Shown here: in pieces, positions 1 through 8,126 of the stretch
Numbering within the stretch: the stretch's first letter is position 1
Layout of the letters: every line of letters begins with the position of its first letter
From: Chitinophagales bacterium
Lineage (GTDB): Bacteria; Bacteroidota; Bacteroidia; Chitinophagales; Chitinophagaceae
Assembly: GCA_015655125.1 (NCBI GenBank)
Contig: JAATFP010000005.1
Location: forward strand, 1 to 59,323
Length of the DNA: 59,323 nt
Reading direction: 5' to 3'
Made by a program: the position numbers and the translations under genes
Notes under the pieces: model-generated
What the model was told of the DNA's origin: nothing
The model's input: the letters and a program-made list of their open reading frames with translations, nothing else
Database searches by the model: none

Positions 1-311
1 AAGGACAGCAGGAAGAATTAAGTATGTTTCAGCGAAAATTCGCCTATGGAATACACTCTGTTAAAAAGCAGGATGGAATTTTTGAGCTTAATTTCACGGC
101 CAATAAGAAATTCAAAATGTACCTGCAGAAATCTGAAGACAACATCTACAAGGTTTACACAACCATCAATCAACGGCGGGCCGTGCTAAACAGGATATTT
201 GTAAATATCTCCGGCGGATCGGCATTATCCCCAAATGTGGATTTTGTATTATTGGTGGGCACGGACGCGATCACAAAAGCTGCCGTTACCGAGAAAAGAA
301 AAGTAGAATAA
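1..311 (+). CDS. DUF4833-like protein, C-terminal part (cut by window start)
   Basis: The reading frame is open from the first bases of the window, so the true start lies to the left and only about 102 C-terminal residues are seen. The stretch FQRKFAYGI, followed by YVYTTIN-like (KVYTTIN) and FVNISGGS segments, resembles from memory the Bacteroidota domain DUF4833, whose function is unknown. No membrane segment or catalytic motif is visible in this piece. It reads away from the peptide-export operon that begins at 602 on the other strand, so it is probably not part of that unit. The family call rests on recalled motifs only, and a profile search with the full-length protein would settle it. 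Confidence 0.55.
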   Translation, partial: GQQEELSMFQRKFAYGIHSVKKQDGIFELNFTANKKFKMYLQKSEDNIYKVYTTINQRRAVLNRIFVNISGGSALSPNVDFVLLVGTDAITKAAVTEKRKVE

Positions 312-601
312 AAATATGCCGGTTATAATTTTACTCCACAAACGTCCTATTATGGGGCGTTCGTGCTTTTAGTCATTTTACGTTGTACAATCACAATTGA
401 TAAAGGGCCCTTTGTGAATAGTTTCAATAGCACAACCAAAAGCCTTCGGAGTTCGGGTGCCTCTTTTTATCTGAATATATATTATGCGTTGCTAACTAAA
501 GACTCCGATTTATTTATAACAACTATATATCTGGAAGTTTTTTCGATGTTGGCAATGGTGTTTTTTCTTAATAAAAATATTTGCCAACCATAAGTTGAAA
601 A
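312..601. other. Gene-free gap at left edge of the putative island
   Basis: About 290 AT-rich bases separate two convergent genes. The only open frame here (363-593, plus strand) has no family resemblance or convincing start and is treated as chance. I see no strong terminator hairpin and no copy of the tRNA-Asn 3' end that would mark an attachment site. Confidence 0.5.
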
Positions 602-1939
602 TTAATCTCGGCTTATCAATGCTCTAAATTCATTAAAGATTTTGTCTGAAAGTTTGGTATCAGAAGTTATTATTTCTCCTTGCGCAGTAAGTCCTTGGTG
701 AAATTCCAGGCTCTTATTGTAATTAGTGAAGAGCTTGTTGGTAAGCTTGACATTTGCATGATAGCCACTATCTGTGGGAATCTTGCTGATAAAATCAATT
801 TCTCCCTCCACAATCCCGAACTCTTGGTAGGGGAATGAAGCCAACTTGAGAATGACCTTTTGACCAATTTTAACCTTCCCAAAATTGTTTTGGGGAATGG
901 TTGTCTCCGCGTAATATTGGGTCGTTGCAGGATTGATAAAACAGATAGTCTGATTCAAAAGCACATCTTGATTCTCTTGCAAAAAACTGATGTAGGCAAC
1001 TTCACCATCTATTGGCGCAGTCAGCAGGTACTTTAGTTTCCAATCATCAAGCTTCGATTTCAGGACATTCAGGTCTGCGATAAAAATATTTTTCTGCTGG
1101 GAAACTTCATTTTCCAATTGGGCAATTTCCTTCATCTTGTCGTTTTGAAGGCTTTCATTAGAGATGATCAATGAGTTGATTTGCGGAATGGTCATTGCCT
1201 TATTGATATATTTGCTGCGTTCAATCCTGTAATCCAACGGCGAAATGACCTTGTCCTCATTCAACAATCCGTTCGCTTCTAAATTTTTTTGTGAAATCCC
1301 CAAATCCTCTTCCTGCAAGGACTTTTGATTGAGCAGATTATCTTTCAATTTTTGCAGATATACGGCATCAGCTCGTAACATTTTCTCTTTTTGAATATAG
1401 AACCCAGAGAAGAGATACTGTTGGAATGAATTAAAACTTTGTATGAAAGTCGAGACATCACTTTCTATTTCTCCGGCGAATGGCGGAAGGTTATTGGCAT
1501 GCGCATAAAAGGCCAAGAAATACTGAATGCCGAGTTCCGTTTTGTTTTCTTTCATCAATATTTGTATGCTGTCTATCAGCTTTGAAAACTGGATCATTTG
1601 TGAATGGTCTGCCGTGCTTTCAATATATCCCAAAATGCCACCTTTGCTTACACGCGTCCCTTCGGACACCATTAGCTTAACTAGCTTTCCATCCTTCTTA
1701 GCCTTGACTTCTTTTGGGGCATTGACAGAGCCAATGGTGGCACGGCAGGTGATTATGTCCGGATATGATATCCAAAAAGTGATGCTTACAATTAAAACAA
1801 AAATTAATAAAAACAAGCCCGTTCCATGGCGCACTATCCCGCTCGGCCTGTTGGCCATCACTCCCTGGATTTCTTTTGACAAAACGGAAATCGTGACGTG
1901 TTCGTCGATGTCGTTCGTAGATATGGGGGATTCTGACAT
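602..1939 (-). CDS. HlyD-family adaptor of a peptide exporter
   Basis: This 445-residue membrane-fusion protein would link an inner-membrane ABC exporter to an outer-membrane channel. A cytoplasmic N-terminus of about 40 residues is followed by one membrane helix (about 41-58). Next comes a lipoyl/biotinyl-like half-domain (VKAKKDGKLVKLMVSEGT), a long helical hairpin (about 105-300), the second half-domain near LLTAPIDGEVAYIS, and a beta-barrel region with KIGQKVILKLASFP. It starts 9 bp after the C39-peptidase ABC transporter stops, so the two are almost certainly co-translated. It is the last gene of the six-gene operon. No TolC-type outer-membrane factor is encoded nearby, so a channel from elsewhere must be borrowed. 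Confidence 0.9.
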   Translation of the reverse strand: MSESPISTNDIDEHVTISVLSKEIQGVMANRPSGIVRHGTGLFLLIFVLIVSITFWISYPDIITCRATIGSVNAPKEVKAKKDGKLVKLMVSEGTRVSKGGILGYIESTADHSQMIQFSKLIDSIQILMKENKTELGIQYFLAFYAHANNLPPFAGEIESDVSTFIQSFNSFQQYLFSGFYIQKEKMLRADAVYLQKLKDNLLNQKSLQEEDLGISQKNLEANGLLNEDKVISPLDYRIERSKYINKAMTIPQINSLIISNESLQNDKMKEIAQLENEVSQQKNIFIADLNVLKSKLDDWKLKYLLTAPIDGEVAYISFLQENQDVLLNQTICFINPATTQYYAETTIPQNNFGKVKIGQKVILKLASFPYQEFGIVEGEIDFISKIPTDSGYHANVKLTNKLFTNYNKSLEFHQGLTAQGEIITSDTKLSDKIFNEFRALISRD

Positions 1940-1948
1940 GGTATAAAT

Positions 1949-4174
1949 TTAATCTGCTATCTCCAACTGATTTTTGACTAACGTGTAGTATGCGCCTTTC
2001 AAAACAATCAATTCCACATGTGTTCCGCGTTCAACGATTTCACCCTTGTTCAAGACAATAATCTGGTCTGCATTCTTAACGGTACTCAGCCGATGAGCCA
2101 CCACCACAACCGTTTTTTGCTTAAAGAACATTTCTAAATTCTTCATGATCACTGTTTCGTTATTTGCATCCAGGCTATTAGTCGCTTCGTCAAAAAATAT
2201 GTATTCCGGATTTTTATATATGGCGCGCGCGATCAAGATTCGCTGTTTTTGTCCTGCACTCAGCCCGATCCCCTCTGCCCCAACCATCGTATTAAAGGCT
2301 AACGGAAGGGATTCGATAAATTCCAAGATATTTGCTGCCCTTGCTGCGCCCTTTAATTTTTGAACATCGATATGTTCATCGTTTATGGCAATATTGGCAG
2401 CGATACTGTCACTGAAGATAAAACTCTCTTGCATAACTACGCCAATATGTTTACGCCAAGAGCGATGGCTAATATTGCTAAGATCTGCGTCACCAACATA
2501 CACCGTGCCGCTTTCAATTGCGTAAAATTTGAGCAATAACTTTAAAAGTGTGGTCTTGCCGCTACCACTTGTTCCGACGATGGCTGTTGTCTTGCCTTCA
2601 AAAATTGAAAAATTTATATTTTTCAAAACCGGCTCATTTCCAGCACCTGGATATGTGAAGGAGATGCCATCCAGGCGGAGAGACTTTTCTGATGGAAGTA
2701 AATGGTTGTATAAACGGGTTGCAGGTTCTTCGTCTTGCAATGCGTGAATGTCATTGAGCCTTTCAAGGCTAATTTTAGCTAATTGCCAATTTTGGACAAA
2801 ACTGATCATTTGTTCTATGGGACTATTCAACTGCCCGATAATGTATTGTATTGCCAACATGCCACCCAATGTCATCTGACCATCGATCACCGCTTTTGCT
2901 GCAAGAAAAGTGATGCAAACGTTCTTAAACTCGTTGATAAAAAATGCACCGCTTTGTTGCCATTGATTGACATTCATTTCTCTAACTCCGAGACGAAATG
3001 TCTTTACCTGTAATCGCTCCCATTGCCATAGCTTTTGTCTTTCAAAACCATGCAATTTGATTTCCTGCATTCCATGAACTATTTCCATGATTTTATTCTG
3101 TTCAGCACTGGAAATTTCAAACTGCCTGTAATCCAACTCTTTCCTCTTCTTCAGAAACATAATCCACAAAATGTAAAAAGTACTTGCAAACAGGAATATC
3201 AGGAATATAGACAGATTATAAATTGCAAGGACGATAGAAAAAACGACCAAGTTAAAAAACGAAAAGAGTGTGGTCAACGAAGTGCCGGTTAGGAATGTTT
3301 GGATACGTTGATGGTCATTCATTCTTTGCATGATGTCCCCAGTTTTCTTGCTATCAAAATAACTCACTGGAAGCTTCATCAGTTTTATTAAGAAGTCGGC
3401 AAGGATGCTGATATTTATCCGGTTGCTAATATGGTATAAAATCTTGCTTCTTATAAAATCCACAGTAAGTCGTCCCGCAAGCAATGCCAATTGGGCGGCG
3501 AGGATGATATAAATGAAATGTATGTTGGCGGAATTTACGCCGACATCAACAATACTCTGTGTTAAAAAGGGAAGGATTAACTGAAGGAGACTTCCTAAGA
3601 AAAGCCCAAGGACAATTTGTAACACCAGTCTTTTGTATGGCGAAAAATACCCGACCATACTGCTAAATTTTTTCTTTTCAGTTTGATTGTACCCTTCATC
3701 ATACTCAGTCGATTTGAACTCAGGAGTTGGTTCCAATGACAAAAGTATGCCGGTTTTTACCACCGCTTCACTTTGAAGACCCTCTGCAAACATCAACTGT
3801 GAAGAGCTTAACCAATTTTTTTCAAATTCAAACTTATTGAGTGTCGTTAAGCCCCTTCCTGGATCGGAAATAAAAAATTTGTCGCGCTTTATTTTGTATA
3901 AGACTACAAAATGATTTTGCCGCCAATAAAGTATTGCCGGTAACTTGACGTCCGCCAAATCCTCCATTGGCAGTTGGGCTGCCAACGTTCTGAAGCCAAT
4001 CGTCTCCGCCGCATCGCTTATGCCTAAAATATTCACACCTTCTTTGCCAACTTCGGTGAGTTCCCGCAATTTTTCAATATTGAATTCCCTTCCATAAAAC
4101 TTTGCAACCATGTAGAGACAAGAAGGGCCGCAATCCATTTGATTGCGCTGCATGTAGAAAGGAAATGACGACAT
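1949..4174 (-). CDS. Peptidase-containing ABC transporter (C39, PCAT) for double-glycine peptides
   Basis: A 741-residue exporter that should cleave a leader after Gly-Gly and pump the mature peptide across the inner membrane. The N-terminal C39 cysteine protease keeps its full set of residues: Q9 (oxyanion), C15 in DCGPSC, H88 in NHFVVLY and D104 in DPGRG. A six-helix transmembrane domain spans about 180-460. The nucleotide-binding domain has Walker A GTSGSGKT (534-541), signature LSAGQ (638-642), Walker B YIFFDE (658-663) and H-loop H694. It lies between the oxygenase gene (18-bp gap) and the HlyD gene. The double-glycine precursor at 5932-6135 in the same operon is the obvious substrate. 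Confidence 0.95.
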   Translation of the reverse strand: MSSFPFYMQRNQMDCGPSCLYMVAKFYGREFNIEKLRELTEVGKEGVNILGISDAAETIGFRTLAAQLPMEDLADVKLPAILYWRQNHFVVLYKIKRDKFFISDPGRGLTTLNKFEFEKNWLSSSQLMFAEGLQSEAVVKTGILLSLEPTPEFKSTEYDEGYNQTEKKKFSSMVGYFSPYKRLVLQIVLGLFLGSLLQLILPFLTQSIVDVGVNSANIHFIYIILAAQLALLAGRLTVDFIRSKILYHISNRINISILADFLIKLMKLPVSYFDSKKTGDIMQRMNDHQRIQTFLTGTSLTTLFSFFNLVVFSIVLAIYNLSIFLIFLFASTFYILWIMFLKKRKELDYRQFEISSAEQNKIMEIVHGMQEIKLHGFERQKLWQWERLQVKTFRLGVREMNVNQWQQSGAFFINEFKNVCITFLAAKAVIDGQMTLGGMLAIQYIIGQLNSPIEQMISFVQNWQLAKISLERLNDIHALQDEEPATRLYNHLLPSEKSLRLDGISFTYPGAGNEPVLKNINFSIFEGKTTAIVGTSGSGKTTLLKLLLKFYAIESGTVYVGDADLSNISHRSWRKHIGVVMQESFIFSDSIAANIAINDEHIDVQKLKGAARAANILEFIESLPLAFNTMVGAEGIGLSAGQKQRILIARAIYKNPEYIFFDEATNSLDANNETVIMKNLEMFFKQKTVVVVAHRLSTVKNADQIIVLNKGEIVERGTHVELIVLKGAYYTLVKNQLEIAD

Positions 4175-4192
4175 GTTTAAGGTATCTTTATT

Positions 4193-4756
4193 TTAGAACC
4201 GTTGGGAGAAGACTATGTTTCCCAGTAAAATGAACTTAGTTCCTTGAGTGACCATTTCGCCTGAATGCAAAAGTGAATGGGGAAAAAAAGTGACCCTGCC
4301 TTGAACAGGTTTTATTTCACAATTGTCAAAAGTAGTCTTTCCTCCGAGGAAATCGTCATTCAAGTAGATAAGCAAAGAATAAATACTTTTTTCGGTGTCG
4401 GAAATGATTGTTGCCCCATCGCGATGACGTTTGAATTCTTGCCCCGGAAGATACTTGTAAACCCGAAGGTTGTTGTGAATGCCTTTGTGCGCGTAACTTT
4501 CGTCATTTGTGAGGTCTAGGACAGGTTTTAATTGATGATAAATTAAATCAGCAAGCTCCTGACTATCCAAGAAAACCACAAAGTTATTTCGACTATCCAA
4601 ATTTTGATCAAGTGTCTCTTGTGTTGCCAACATCTCTGTTGATGGAAAAAAATTAGTTTCAATCGTTTGAGCTATGATAGTGTCACAAACCTCTTTGTCC
4701 CAAAAACCATCAAGGGAAAAAATTTTTTCCTCATGGGTGATGATTTTATTTGCCAT
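4193..4756 (-). CDS. 2OG-Fe(II) oxygenase, prolyl-4-hydroxylase-like
   Basis: A 187-residue cytosolic dioxygenase with no signal peptide. The double-stranded beta-helix core shows the iron triad H111 and D113 (in FKRHRDG) and H164 (in LLHSGE), with K174 placed to bind the 2-oxoglutarate carboxylate as in prolyl 4-hydroxylases. SIYSLLIYLNDDFLGGKTTF is a typical core strand pair of this superfamily. The start overlaps the end of the TlpA-like gene by 11 bp, so the pair is translationally coupled. Its place between a peptide precursor and its exporter suggests peptide modification, possibly proline hydroxylation. That substrate is inference. A role unrelated to the peptide remains possible. Confidence 0.85.
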   Translation of the reverse strand: MANKIITHEEKIFSLDGFWDKEVCDTIIAQTIETNFFPSTEMLATQETLDQNLDSRNNFVVFLDSQELADLIYHQLKPVLDLTNDESYAHKGIHNNLRVYKYLPGQEFKRHRDGATIISDTEKSIYSLLIYLNDDFLGGKTTFDNCEIKPVQGRVTFFPHSLLHSGEMVTQGTKFILLGNIVFSQRF

Positions 4757-5867
4757 AAATTTCTATAAGTTTTTTTGTTAACTGTTCAATGTCATCAAAC
4801 CTTTCAATAATTCTTCTTTCTTTGTCGATCAATATTTGTGTGGGAAAAGCCTCAACGTTTAATGCTGTAAGCAGATTTAGTCTTTCTGAACTTTGAACGC
4901 CAGAAATTGGATTGGTCAAAATATTTGGCCAACTTCCAATAGAATCTTGCTTAATAGCTGTCTTCCATCGATTTTCATTTCCAACATTATCACAGGAAAT
5001 GCTTATTATTTGAACGCCCAAAGGATGATATTTATCTTGCAGTTTTCTCAGTAAAGGATGGCTTGACCGGCAGGGATTGCACCAACTTGCCCAAAAATCG
5101 AGAACTACAATTCCTTTTTGTGCGATAGAGTCGAGATCCACTTTTTGTTGTGCGTAATCATACGTTGAAAAGCTTGGTACGATATTTCCAGGTTGGCTTT
5201 TTGCAAACCTTCGCCTATTCAAAATCCGCTCGAAAAACATCCCGTAGTAACTTTGCTTTTGATCGCTATTAAAATCCAGGTAAATTTTCTCCCATTCATC
5301 TGTATCAAAAACCTCTCTAGCGTGAATCAAGACAAATGTTGAAGCATTTGAATTTGTAGGCTGTTTGCAGAAATTAACTACCGCAGCCAAATAGCGATTT
5401 TCAAGTTCTTTTATTGTCGATTTAGGCTTTAGCGAAGTATCGGTTGCAAGCGCCGTTTCAATTTCTTGTTCTAATGGCAAAAGAGTCGATTTTAATGCTT
5501 TTTCGACCTTCCTTTGCGTTTGATTTCCAACGACTAGAATCCCATCCGACTTTTCCACAATGTTGATCTGCCTATTTTCGAGGCCAAAATGGAAGACCTT
5601 AGCCGACCCCATTTCTGTGACAGTTATTTGTCTGCGGAAGCTTATTTGAGATTGATAATAAAAGCCCGCAACACTTCCTTTAAATTCGAATTTATTTTTT
5701 CTTGGGAAACAAGTGTCGCGCACAAGATGCCCTTCCTTGTTGACGTAATCCAATAAAACCATTTTGACGTTAGGCTGTGTGGTCCCAGACAACCGAAAAG
5801 AATTGGACTGGCCTAAGAGGATTCCATTAAAAGTGAAAACGGTAATAAGTAATATTAGATGTCTCAT
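4746..5867 (-). CDS. TlpA/ResA-like periplasmic thioredoxin with N-terminal DUF4369-like region
   Basis: A 373-residue exported thiol-disulfide oxidoreductase. A signal peptide covers about residues 1-20. The next 200 residues look like the beta-rich DUF4369-type domain and helical linker often found in Bacteroidota TlpA proteins. The thioredoxin fold begins near 228 with active site WCNPC (C263, C266) and cis-proline P342 in AFPTQ. It sits 64 bp after the precursor gene and overlaps the oxygenase gene by 11 bp. Being periplasmic, it may reduce or isomerise cysteines of the exported six-cysteine peptide, balancing the VKOR-DsbA oxidase encoded first in the operon. That division of labour is inferred from context. 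Confidence 0.85.
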   Translation of the reverse strand: MRHLILLITVFTFNGILLGQSNSFRLSGTTQPNVKMVLLDYVNKEGHLVRDTCFPRKNKFEFKGSVAGFYYQSQISFRRQITVTEMGSAKVFHFGLENRQINIVEKSDGILVVGNQTQRKVEKALKSTLLPLEQEIETALATDTSLKPKSTIKELENRYLAAVVNFCKQPTNSNASTFVLIHAREVFDTDEWEKIYLDFNSDQKQSYYGMFFERILNRRRFAKSQPGNIVPSFSTYDYAQQKVDLDSIAQKGIVVLDFWASWCNPCRSSHPLLRKLQDKYHPLGVQIISISCDNVGNENRWKTAIKQDSIGSWPNILTNPISGVQSSERLNLLTALNVEAFPTQILIDKERRIIERFDDIEQLTKKLIEIYGK

Positions 5868-5931
5868 AATTGAATATGAGGGACATTAAAAATGCCCCTC
5901 ATGAAAATAGTGTGAATGATGCTATAAGCCA

Positions 5932-6135
5932 TTATGGTTTATAACACGGATTTCCTTCCGCACTGTCACATGAACAGCCAGTTGGGCACTTTGCTTTGAC
6001 GCCATTGGCATCTGGCAGACAATTTGAATCTGAGCACTTACCACCGATAGGTGGTGTGAGAGCTCCCCCGGAAACCTTTTTCATTTGGGTTCTTGTCAAG
6101 GCTTTCAAGAGCCCAGACTTGGTTCTTTTTTCCAT
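5932..6135 (-). CDS. Double-glycine precursor of a six-cysteine peptide
   Basis: This is a 67-residue precursor. The ATG at 6135 is preferred over an in-frame ATG at 6234, because the longer form adds 33 residues of unlike character and overlaps the VKOR gene. Residues 1-24 form a basic helical leader with LTRTQMKKVSGG, matching the style of Bacteroidota GG-leader natural-product precursors (TIGR04149-like). Cleavage after GG24 by the C39 domain would free a 43-residue core. The core has six cysteines (positions 10, 15, 26, 30, 32, 40), enough for three disulfides, and six prolines including a PP pair. A second GG at core 7-8 could be an alternative cleavage site. It does not show the pediocin box; its activity is unknown. 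Confidence 0.85.
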   Translation of the reverse strand: MEKRTKSGLLKALTRTQMKKVSGGALTPPIGGKCSDSNCLPDANGVKAKCPTGCSCDSAEGNPCYKP

Positions 6136-6208
6136 TTGATTTGTTTTGAAAGTAAAAAAAGGTTTAAAAATATTTTTATCCGAAAAAAAATAACTAGAGG
6201 TTTTTGAT

Positions 6209-7786
6209 CTAGACAACGACGCCAACTTCATCAAACTCTTCGACTCTTTCCGGCAATTCGGGGATTAATTTCTGAAACTGCTCCAATTCATAGCGAGTTG
6301 GCAACATGTTGCCATTCACAAAAATTGTTGGAGTATACCTGATGCTATTTGCCTTCATCCACTCAGAATGTTTCCTCACAACGGACGAAACTTCATTTTG
6401 GATGCCCTTGTTCCATTTTTCGCGCCATTTCTCTAAGTCCATCCATTCAAACCAATCTGTCAACATTTCTTCAACTTCCTTGGATGATGATGCAGATTCG
6501 ACTTCCTGCATGATGGCGAGCACCGCGACTGTCTTTTCGTTCTCAGGCTTTTGATAATCACATAATAGGCGAACTTGAACCGATATTCGATCTCCATACA
6601 GTAGAAGCATCTTGTCAAGTTTGATATGCGCATTTTTGCAGGGATCACAATATGGGTTGCATGCAACAGTGATCTTGATTGACGCTGACGGATTGCCCAA
6701 AATCACATCGCCAGGCCAAACTGAGTTGTCGCAATTTTGTTGCCTGCTCAATTGGGATTTGAACAAGTCTATGTCAGACTTCCATTTATTTAATTCGTTG
6801 ACTTTAGGTACAGCAAAATTTAATCTCTGAAACACCCATTTCAAAGGAAATAAAATCATCGCGCCAAGGATAACTGACACTAAGAAGGTTAAGGAAGAAT
6901 TGATTGTTGAGTGTTCGATGATAATAAAAGACAAAAAAGCTTGTGCCGCCAAAACGCCTACAATCCCGAGGCAAATGGCACACCATTGCTTGATGACTTT
7001 ACCTTGAGAATAAAGGCTTAGTCCCGCGACTAGAATACCAACAAATCCCAAGTATTTTAACAGGCCTAATGCGCCCGTTGAGGCAAACGTCAAGAAAACT
7101 GCAAATTGTGCAACAAAGTAAAGAATAGACGCATCGGATGGCGTAATTCCGAGAATGCCTTTTGCAAATCTGCTTTGGAGAACCTTCTCGCAGCCTCCAT
7201 TGCTTACCGTTCCACAAACCCTCTTAACTGCACTGCTCTGAATTCCAAGCTCGACCGCAGAAGCGGCAATACTAAAGGTTATCCCAATAAGCGATAATAA
7301 CCCGAACATGGCTACAGCAAAATCTTTGATGAAATAGGATGTCCATGCCCATAGAATAATGCCCAAAATTATCCAAAGGGAAAAAATGATATTTTGTTTG
7401 GCTAACTTTCGCCTCGCAGCTTCATTTTCCTCATTATTCCACCTTGTGCTTATTTCAGGGAATACAACAACACCACTCCAATTATCCCTTAGAGAAGCTT
7501 GTTCCCACTCACCAAGTCCTTTAACAATCCTAAAATACTCATTTCCCGGCTCTTTGACATGAGCAAGAAGTGGATAATTAAAATCCTCCAAATAAGTTTC
7601 ATCGGCACTGACAGCTTGGTATTTCATGTTGCCTGAATCAAGCAGGTCAACGAGGGAGGTTAGGGCAGGGTATTCTGGATGACTGGTAAGTTCATTGCGA
7701 CAATAACTGGCACTAATTTTATTTCCACACAAGCGCAACCAATCATGGGCAGTACTATACAATTCCTTCTGGAACACTTTTTTCAT
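6209..7786 (-). CDS. VKOR-DsbA fusion with N-terminal C39-like domain
   Basis: A 525-residue membrane protein that should generate disulfides using quinone. Residues 1-115 resemble a C39 peptidase-like fold (SHPEYPALTSLVDLL), but the position of the catalytic His reads EYFRIV and no DCG motif is present, so it is probably inactive. Four to five membrane helices follow (about 132-312). They carry the VKOR residues C191 and C199, a following Ser/Thr-rich loop, and CAIC (C269, C272). The C-terminal thioredoxin domain has CDPC (C380, C383), an extra C376 and cis-proline P486 in RYTPT. It is the first full gene of the operon and precedes the six-cysteine precursor by 73 bp. Confidence 0.9.
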   Translation of the reverse strand: MKKVFQKELYSTAHDWLRLCGNKISASYCRNELTSHPEYPALTSLVDLLDSGNMKYQAVSADETYLEDFNYPLLAHVKEPGNEYFRIVKGLGEWEQASLRDNWSGVVVFPEISTRWNNEENEAARRKLAKQNIIFSLWIILGIILWAWTSYFIKDFAVAMFGLLSLIGITFSIAASAVELGIQSSAVKRVCGTVSNGGCEKVLQSRFAKGILGITPSDASILYFVAQFAVFLTFASTGALGLLKYLGFVGILVAGLSLYSQGKVIKQWCAICLGIVGVLAAQAFLSFIIIEHSTINSSLTFLVSVILGAMILFPLKWVFQRLNFAVPKVNELNKWKSDIDLFKSQLSRQQNCDNSVWPGDVILGNPSASIKITVACNPYCDPCKNAHIKLDKMLLLYGDRISVQVRLLCDYQKPENEKTVAVLAIMQEVESASSSKEVEEMLTDWFEWMDLEKWREKWNKGIQNEVSSVVRKHSEWMKANSIRYTPTIFVNGNMLPTRYELEQFQKLIPELPERVEEFDEVGVVV

Positions 7787-7817
7787 GAAGAGAATTTATT
7801 CTTTTATTGAAAGAAGG

Positions 7818-7907
7818 TTATTTGCTTGGAAATGTAGGAGAAGGTTTCGATGGCAATTTAGGATCTGTTAAAGGGACGAGCCGATTATTTGTGTTAGCAG
7901 TTTTCAT
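7818..7907 (-). CDS. Candidate 29-residue proline-rich small ORF
   Basis: An ATG at 7907 opens 29 codons ending in TAA at 7818, 31 bp before the VKOR gene starts. The peptide begins MKTANTNNRLVPLTDP and carries six prolines in its last 18 residues, four of them next to serine, and no cysteine. It lies about 42 bp downstream of the predicted start site of the operon promoter. It has no signal peptide or GG leader. It could be a second small substrate, a regulatory leader peptide, or chance. Nothing but position, length and composition supports it. Confidence 0.4.
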   Translation of the reverse strand: MKTANTNNRLVPLTDPKLPSKPSPTFPSK

Positions 7908-7955
7908 GACTGGAAAAGTTAAGGGTTTAAAATCTATTAAATCTTATGGATGACA

Positions 7956-7985
7956 TAAATATAAAGAGATTTTTGGTTGCCCAAA
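7956..7985 (-). promoter_or_regulatory. Candidate Bacteroidota promoter of the peptide operon
   Basis: On the minus strand TTTG (plus 7982-7985) is followed after 18 bp by TATATTTA (plus 7956-7963). This matches the Bacteroidota pattern TTTG / TAnnTTTG except for the last base. It would start transcription near 7949, upstream of both the small ORF and the VKOR gene. Confidence 0.35.
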
Positions 7986-8080
7986 ATTTTTTTTTGAAAT
8001 TTTAATGAAGCTTGCAAGTCTGTTTAAAAAAATTTGTGAACAATGAAAATTTGATCAGCTCAATAGAGAAAATAGGATTG

Positions 8081-8115
8081 TTGCCATAGAAACCTAAAAT
8101 GTCCGGGTACTTTTG
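8081..8115 (+). promoter_or_regulatory. Candidate promoter for the DUF4238 gene
   Basis: TACTTTTG at 8108-8115 matches the Bacteroidota -7 consensus TAnnTTTG exactly. The nearest upstream TTG (8081-8083) is 24 bp away, longer than usual. The predicted start site would leave a leader of only a few bases before the ATG at 8127. Confidence 0.3.
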
Positions 8116-8126
8116 TAATTTCAAGA

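Larger units (their letters stand above)
7787..8126. other. Divergent intergenic region, 340 bases
   Basis: This gap separates the minus-strand peptide operon from the plus-strand DUF4238 gene. It holds the 29-codon small ORF, the operon promoter candidate and a promoter candidate for the DUF4238 gene. The stretch around 7980-8050 is strongly AT-rich. No terminator or repeat was seen. Confidence 0.5.

Noticed and set aside
363..593. 76-codon plus-strand open frame near the left edge
   Set aside because: No family resemblance, unlikely composition and no promoter or start signal; it lies in an AT-rich gap.
312..601. Search for an att copy of the tRNA-Asn 3' end
   Set aside because: No stretch matching the tRNA end was found here, so no attachment site is claimed.
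5932..6234. Longer 100-residue form of the peptide precursor starting at 6234
   Set aside because: The extra 33 residues are unlike GG leaders and overlap the VKOR gene; the ATG at 6135 gives a typical leader length.
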